From the NCBI RefSeq assembly GCF_050624435.1, contig NC_134542.1:112513677-112577676 (forward strand): 64,000 bases of DNA, in the 5' to 3' direction. This stretch comes from Tenrec ecaudatus (lineage: Eukaryota > Chordata > Mammalia > Afrosoricida > Tenrecidae). A program made the translations under genes and the position numbers. The notes under the pieces are model-generated. The model did no database searches, was not told the DNA's origin, and saw only the letters and a list, made by a program, of their open reading frames with translations. This document shows positions 57,655 to 64,000 of this stretch, one piece after another (the stretch's first letter is position 1; every line of letters begins with the position of its first letter).

Positions 57655-57838
57655 TTATATAAGCCACGGGCAATGAACCAGAGGAAGACTCTCGACGAGA
57701 TGGATTGGCATGGTGGTATGACACTGGGCTCAAACACAGGAATATTTTTGAGGATGGTACAGGACCATGCAGTGTTTTGTTCTGTTGTGCAGAAGGTTGA
57801 AACTGACTGAAGGGCACCTAACAACAACAACAACAAAC
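57655..57838 (+). mobile_element. RTE LINE 3' end
   Basis: 'ctctcgacgagatggattgg' through 'ggatggtacaggaccatgc' to a (AAC)n terminus at about 57818-57845. Confidence 0.85.
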
Positions 57839-57845
57839 AAACAAC

Positions 57846-59313
57846 ATCTTCCAGGGAAATCTCTCAGGTTATCCACTGTGCCCCAATATTTGTCATGAGC
57901 ATGTTGTGGTGGAGGTCCACAGCAAAGATTCTGGGAGTAAGTACCAACTGCCCATGTCTTTGGGCTATCAGCGATTCTGTAAGGTCATGTTCATCCACCC
58001 TATACTCTTAGCAAGACCTTAAGGTTCAATAGCGTCTCACCGACTCCAGGGGAAACTAGTGCCTTTCGTCTCCAGCTGTGCCCTGCATAAGTAGTCCACT
58101 GGACTTTGATTAGTTTAATCTCACTCAAATGTGAAATTAAAGTTAAAGCAGCTGGGCTCATCTTAATTTCTCCGATAGTAGTTGCTGTGGGCTTTCTCTT
58201 GGGGCAGCAATAGAGGGAAGTTAGATGATGGAAGAGGATCCGTGCATAAATTCACAGAGACGTGGTTCTGGTAGTAGCCTCAAGCAGAACACTGCGCTTC
58301 TTTGCAATATTTTACCACCAGTACTAAGTTGGCGTTTTTCCAAATGCTCAGCAAATAGTGTATCATTAGGTGGAAATTCCTGAATTCTAAATTTTCACCT
58401 CATAGTTTTTAAAAATTATTGTAAAATCAGGGAAATTCCCCTGATTGCTTTCTCAGTAGTGCATACAGGTGGGTAGGCAATAATCATTAAAATGGCCTGT
58501 TGGTTGCCCAATCAAGCCTTTCATTGAGTTTTAAGGTAATTTGGTTCCTCTTCTACGGTTTTAGTTCATAAGTTAGGCTTACCTGAGAATGTTCTTTTTT
58601 CGGAAGTCTGGAGAGCTCTACCATTTAGAAATTAGAAAATAAGTTTCCATTGTCAATCTACAGAAACTCAGAGTTGTCTTCTGGATAAAGATTGCAAAGC
58701 AAAGGGGATTGTGGGCCCACAATTAGGATTGACAAAGGCCCTCGGCTTCATTTTCATGTTGTTTCTGTGATGGTGTACATCTGTGTGGTCGTGGCTTTTC
58801 CATATCATTTAAGAAGCCAGAGCCCAGCAAAGTCCATTTGAACACTTAAAGCATGGCTAGACGTCAAAAGCAAGCCCTCTGCCATGGAGCCCGTCAACTC
58901 ACGGTGACATTATGGTTGTATTTAATCGTGGGAGGAGTATGGCTTTAGCGGAATTTAATTCAGCCCATCTTTAACTTTAAAGGGGTGTGGAACAGCTTCC
59001 AGGATTGTTTTGGAATCAGAATAAATGTATTCTGAAGAATGTTCAACCTTTGAGAAAGTCATCGAGTGATAGAAATTCTGTGAGGCATAGAATCTATATT
59101 TTAGCTATAGGTACTGCTGTACTTTAATCAATACTACTAGAGTTGAAGGAATTCTGGGACATAGGTTTCTTCCCAAAGCCGAAGCTTGTTAATATATTAT
59201 TTTTATACTTAAATATAATTGATAGGTATCCATATGCATTTTGGAACAATATCTTCTGCCAGCTCATTTGTTTCTTGTTCATATAATTTAGTCCAAAATA
59301 CTAAAATTCCATT
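57846..59313. other. Repeat-poor DNA, no gene seen
   Basis: About 1.5 kb. A small antisense SINE scrap may lie at 58867-58935 ('tctgccatggagcccgtcaa'). No exon signal convinces me. Confidence 0.4.
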
Positions 59314-59539
59314 ATGTTATACAAAGAATGCTCTGTTGGTCAAGCAATTTATCACCTGAAAGTATTTGAAAGGTTGATTTGGCAACAGAAAAAAAAACGA
59401 GAGAGAAAAAGAAAAGGTAGAAAACGGTTTCTGCGCTCTGGGGAGGGAAGGGAGAGCAGAGAAAGGGACGGGAGCATCCTGAGCTCCCAGGTGCAGTTCA
59501 CGGCCCCCAGTTGGGGCCCCGCAAAGTCACACTGTCCAG
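59314..59539 (+). other. Candidate exon-like block with strong splice donor
   Basis: Purine-rich then GC-rich sequence ending cag|gtaagag at 59537-59546, a near-consensus 5' splice site, with an open frame running from 59314 into it. GC content rises just before the donor. I recognise no protein, and no acceptor or promoter can be shown. It may be coincidence. Confidence 0.2.
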
Positions 59540-59879
59540 GTAAGAGGTAGAGAGTTTTCTAGCTCAGGTTTGGGTGGAGGGAGTAGTTGGGGAATTTTCC
59601 ACTGTAACTTTGTTGTCTGCATGTCCAGAGCTAAACAACAGCGTTCAAAGTTATCTGTAACGAGTTTGGCTTCTGCACCTGGGCCTGAAGGCCACCGAAG
59701 GGGAGGAAGCGGGGTGGCAGTCTGGCCTCTTGGAGGGTCCTTGGCGTATTTTCACCAGCTCTATCTCCTAGCCCACCTGCCCTGCTAACTCCCGCTTCTG
59801 CCTGACAGTATTTAGCTTGGCTTTGGCAGCTTTCACATGGTTTACCTTGAATGTGGAGAACTAACATTGAAACCTGGCC

Positions 59880-60010
59880 GTGAATAGCAATTGCGCCTTC
59901 ATTTCCTCATATGTAAAATGGGGATAATAACAGAGCCTCCCTCACGAGGATTGAACAAGGCATTGCTTGTGCACTGCGAACTACGGAGCCTGGACATTGT
60001 AGTCATTCCT
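59880..60010 (+). repeat. MIR SINE
   Basis: Clear MIR core: 'catttcctcatatgtaaaat', 'ggggataataacagagcc', then 'gaggattgaacaagg'. It is the best MIR in the window. Confidence 0.85.
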
Positions 60011-61107
60011 CGGAGTTTAGCTGCTGCAAAAAGCACAGATGTGATCATGAAATTGTTTTTGCAAACCCTTTAAGAGCGCGATCTATCATTGTAGAGATGC
60101 TTGTAATGTAAAAGGAATGTGACGACAGTAATACTCTTCTCTGGCCTATTAATTCATGGCATTTATTGTGATTATCAATGGAGTTAATGTTCTTAATCTA
60201 CGTTGCATGTTTAAATGCCCCCCCCGCATTGTTGTGGCATTGCAAACTCAACAAATATTCACGCCACGAAAGAAACCATCTTTGCTATTGCATCCATTCA
60301 TCATTTTAAGGGAAAGTAGAATGTCTTATTTTCATTATTTTAGGTTTTTTTTCTTTTAGGTTTGAGAATAACCAAACGACCTTTTAAATCATGATAGTTT
60401 TCACATTGTCAGGCATGAATAGTAATGCACTGCTGTGTTTTAATTCAGATGAATCATCCTTCTGGTGAGCACACTTTCATTGCCCAGTCTGATTCTGCAC
60501 AGGGTTTTCAGCTACTTTCTTCTCTGCAGAACCAGCAGAGGGAGCACTGGTCTATCCCTAGCTAAGCAGCCACAGTCAGTGGCTGTTGAAACACGTGGAG
60601 GGTTCTTCATGATTTAATTAAGGGGGAGTGGGTGGGAATTTGAAGGAAGACATAACGTTCAGTATGAATGCCCATTAATTATCTCAATAATCCTGGGAAG
60701 TTTAAACTAATTCTCAGTGGAAGTGGATCTCTTCCACCCTCAGACTGCACGTCATTATGGCATTAAAACTGGGAGCTACAAAGTAACTTTACCAAAACAT
60801 AATTCAGAGACTATTAGTTGCCACTTTAAGTAAGGGACAGTGGGGAGCTTAAAAAAGCTGCAATCGTTCAAAGTACAATTACCATGTATTCGTTATATTC
60901 CAGATCTTAATTGTGCTTAAATAGTGGAACAGCAGAGCTGAATTAGACTTGAACTGAGTGAGGGAGGAAAATTCATTTAATGTAATTTTTGAATTCTAAA
61001 GAAGAGTTTTAAAGAAAACTTATGTTGAATAACAAATGAATAAAAGCTGGTGATTGTCACATTAATAATACCAAAGTAACATTTTGCAGGGTGATTCATA
61101 GTTATGT
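60011..61107. other. Repeat-poor island, no gene seen
   Basis: About 1.1 kb. The portion 60550-60960 has ttaattaag, attaattatc and similar homeodomain-type words and might be a conserved regulatory element. Confidence 0.42.
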
Positions 61108-61242
61108 GTTCTGGATTGCCAGGCTGTAAATACTTTCAAGAACAGAATGCCTCATCTTTAATCCAAGGAGGGGCTGATGGTTTTGAACTGCTGACCTTGT
61201 AGTTAGTAGCCCAACCACTACACCACCATGGCTCTTTAAGCC
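61108..61242 (-). mobile_element. AfroSINE
   Basis: 'ttgaactgctgaccttgtag', then 'cccaaccactacaccaccat' is the complement of the SINE head. The tail is absent. Confidence 0.8.
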
Positions 61243-61574
61243 ACCCAATAAACATACATAGAATTTAAACTAGTTGAATAGGTGCATAGATGGGAATAAA
61301 TGTCCCTTGAATTATCCTATCCTGTGATGTTTATTAAATATACTCATAATTCAAAATCCAAATTTTTCTTCTATCTTCTCAGAGTACAAAAACATGGGGT
61401 CGTTTACAAACAGTAAGTCAAAAGATCTGGCTTTAACTCTTAGTTGTGCCATTAATGATTTGAGTGAGGCATTTAAAACCATCTGCAATTCATGTGGGAC
61501 ATTGGTTAAAACATTTAAGAATGGACTAGATTTGTGGCTCACAGTGCCCTATCCCTAGAGATTCTGATTGATAA
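61243..61574. other. Short unique stretch with possible MIR scrap
   Basis: 61420-61500 ('gatctggctttaactcttag') faintly follows the MIR 5' half. No gene. Confidence 0.35.
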
Positions 61575-64000
61575 TCTTTTCAAAAATATTTTTCAATAAT
61601 CCTTTTATAGCGAGTTCATACAGATATCACAACAATCCATAACTCATTAGGTTAAGCATAATTGTACAGCATTTTCTTTCTTCTTGAACTCCTTGATATC
61701 CCCTCTCCTTAAACTCCTTTCCCCCACCCTACCCCCCCAAGAGTCCTTATTGTTACTGTTATATATTATTATTATTTTGATGTATCTTGTCCATTCCAAC
61801 TAATCCATTCACCTACAATTCTGTTGTTTAATCCCCTTGCTATCAGGTCCCCCTCCTCACCCCTTTCCCGTATCCTCAGGGAGACATTATTGGGTTTATC
61901 TCTTTCACGTGGCCCTTCTGTGAGGGACTGTCCAATGTCTTACAGGTGGGGTTTGGGGTCTTCTTTTTGTCCACACTCCTTCACATCCATTTGATCGCTT
62001 GTTTTTGAACTACTGATACCAATTCCTGTGACACCTCATGATCACACAGGCTGGTGTGCTTTTTCCCTGTGGTCTTAGTTGCTTCCCTGTTAGATGGCTG
62101 CTTGATTAACTGCAAGCCTTTAAGTTCCCAGATGCTGTGTCTTTTAATAGCCGGGCACCATCAGTTTTCTTCACCACATTTGCTTATGCAACCATTTTGT
62201 TTTCAGCAATCATGTCCGGAAGGTGGGTATCATACAGTGCCCCATTATTAGAACAAGCCATCCTTGTACTTAGGTAAGATTTTAGTAGAGGTCCAAAGTC
62301 CATTTGCTTCCTTGTTGTGTTTACATATATACATACATAGACAAATACACCTATTTTTATGTATTTGCATCTCTGTGTTTACATATATATATTTACTTTC
62401 TTCTTTCCTGTTTTTCTTTCTTCTTGCCCCACTATCATGTTTATCCATCGATCAACTCTCCGTAATTCCTCTGGGATACATTTTGATTGATCAAGCATGA
62501 TCAGGAGCGCTACACTCTTCTCACCAGTCAATTTTAGAGCCCCTGCTATTCCCCGTCCCTGTTGTGATTGGCTTAGTGCTTACTCCTTCCTCCCTTTTCA
62601 GGCCTCTGCCCCCCACCCCCTCCACCATTGGTCCATCTCTGTCTCCTTGGGATTGCTTATCCTGCCCATCTTACATAGATAGATAGATGATAGATAGAAG
62701 GAGAGATGATAGAGATAGATAGAGAGACCATACAAATAGTTCCAAGTCTAACTGGTATCTTGACTCAGAGTAGATGAGCATTTCTCTGTTAAAATGAGAG
62801 CAGGACTTGTTATGATCCATCAGCCCAATCCCCTTTTCTTTCAGGGTTCCATGTCCTGTGTTTGCTTACATAACAACACTTAGACCTATTAGTCCTCAGC
62901 ATTCAGATACTAAAGGTTCACATCTTAAAAGCACTTTTTGCTTTTCCTGTAACAGGGGGCCTGCCACGTTGCCTCCCCCACCCGAAATGCCTTTAGATTT
63001 TCAGTGTGGCCTCCTGGTGAATAACCCTCAGCCAGTTCAGATGAGGTACCTAAGTCAGAAGTCCATGGTTGGGATTCGGCAGGGACTTTGTAGCCTTGCT
63101 CGCATTACTGGTTTGTTGCACTCCCCTCTTGTTTTGCGCCCCCAGTGGGCAGGTCAGACTAGCTGCTTTCCCTGACTATTTTCAGGGCTGTCTTCTGCAG
63201 TGCTGTCATCTAGGAAGGGGACATCATGTCTCTGGCCCAGGCAACTGCAAGTCCCCCCTGTGAAGGAACTACTCCGAGCAAGAACATCGCCCTCAGGCAT
63301 TAGCTCAGCAGGATGATGTCTGCTCTCTCTTCCCCTTCCCCGTGGAGACATAAATAATACCCTCCCCTTGGGTGGATTAGTGCCGTGGCCCTGCCTTCCC
63401 CGACCCCTCTGTGGGCCTTAAAGGTATATGGGGTGTGTATGTCTTTCAGCACAGGTGATATCTGCATTTTTTAAATGACATATCCAATATTGGATTTGGT
63501 ATGGCTCATGCCAGAGTATATCTGGTCCTCAGCCTGGGAATTATATGTTATGTGCATTTTCCCTTGTGCCTGTTCTGGCTATTTGAACTCATCTCAGTGG
63601 ACTCATGTTGTACTTGACCTTTTGTGCTTGGCTAACCACCCAGCATGATATCCTCCAACTCTTTCCATGAGATGAGGTGTTTCATCACTATATTCTTTAG
63701 GGATGTGTGGCATTCATGTGTGTTTATATGTCATAGTTTTTTAATCCATTTGTTTATTGATGGAAATTATGGTGTATCCAACTCTGTGTGGCCTCCTCTG
63801 TGACTGTGAACTGCACAGCGATGAACATTGAAGGACAGATGTCTGGTCTGGGTATATCCCCAATAGTGGAATTGCTGGGTTGTAAGGTAACTTGATATCC
63901 ATCTGTTTTTGGCATTGTCGGATGACTTTTCACACCAGCTGTATGTCCGTACCTACAAGACTACCCACAGTGAATGAGAGTTCCTTTCTCACCACACCCC
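61575..64000 (-). mobile_element. L1 3' region, longest copy, runs off the window
   Basis: Older, more diverged copy. From 61575 to about 63450 it is colinear with the family-specific 3' region: the 3'-end block, 'gatcacacaggctggtgtgc', 'agccgggcaccatcag' and the purine-rich block seen reversed at 63320. It then continues without a break into the general mammalian L1 3' UTR, marked by 'ggaattgctgggttgtaagg' near 63868. This joins the two parts and identifies the family as L1. A (GATA)n-like tract lies at about 62672-62730. Confidence 0.82.
62672..62730. repeat. (GATA)n-like microsatellite
   Basis: Mixed gata, gatg and gaga units inside the L1, at the position of the 'atctagatagac' block of sister copies. 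Confidence 0.88.

Noticed and set aside
57369-57836. 155-codon minus-strand open frame
   Set aside because: Its first third is the complement of the RTE 3' end, and the rest has no recognisable domain.

Overview
This window is non-coding mammalian genomic DNA, most likely from an afrotherian and probably a tenrec such as Echinops telfairi. Three repeat families support this. About twenty copies of a tRNA-derived SINE match AfroSINE. A BovB-like RTE LINE is present with (AAC)n-type 3' ends. One short hAT element matches SPIN, which within Afrotheria is known to me from tenrecs. All family names come from recognition, not from a database search. I see no functional protein-coding gene; every open frame is short and most lie antisense to LINE sequence. 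The only gene-derived sequence I can name is a broken, intronless copy of LAMTOR1 (minus strand, about 35.9-36.6 kb).

Layout. 0-5.5 kb: RTE fragment, an L1 3' fragment with a 13-bp target-site duplication, a Tigger-type MITE split by L1 sequence, then old L1 and a SINE. 5.5-6.65 kb: AT-rich, repeat-poor. 6.65-12.9 kb: RTE, two LTR-like blocks, a 2.05-kb L1 3' fragment with perfect target-site duplication, and an L1-in-L1 inverted nest. 12.9-17.8 kb: repeat-poor DNA, then a solo-LTR-like element split by a 2.0-kb L1. 18.0-19.4 kb: repeat-free island. 19.4-23.9 kb: dense RTE, LTR, SINE, L1 and MIR remnants. 23.9-27.0 kb: mostly single copy. 27.0-32.2 kb: a second MITE with nested LINE tails, SINEs, L1 and RTE. 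32.5-34.7 kb: a complete but decayed pogo/Tigger-like transposon. 35.7-40.2 kb: SINE, LAMTOR1 pseudogene, ancient L1 and SPIN. 41.8-46.1 kb: SINEs, one split by L1 with an 18-bp target-site duplication, and old mariner-type fragments. 46.5-47.4 kb: sixteen identical 55-bp tandem repeats. 47.8-51.9 kb: three RTE copies, SINEs and a short MITE. 51.9-53.8 kb: repeat-poor island. 53.8-55.1 kb: an RTE split by a solo LTR and by an L1. 55.4-61.5 kb: old SINE, LTR, MIR and L1 remnants in otherwise unique DNA. 61.6-64.0 kb: an L1 3' region running off the window.

Interaction and history. The window reads as layers of transposition. Young L1 3' fragments cut AfroSINEs, MITEs, LTRs, RTEs and each other, so this L1 lineage was active last. 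The copy at 61.6-64.0 kb joins the roughly 2-kb family-specific 3' region to recognisable mammalian L1 3' UTR. The many 'non-coding retroposons' here are therefore truncated copies of an L1 with an unusually long 3' UTR. The most distinctive items are the Tigger-like element with its MITE derivatives, the perfect 16 x 55-bp array, and the SPIN copy.
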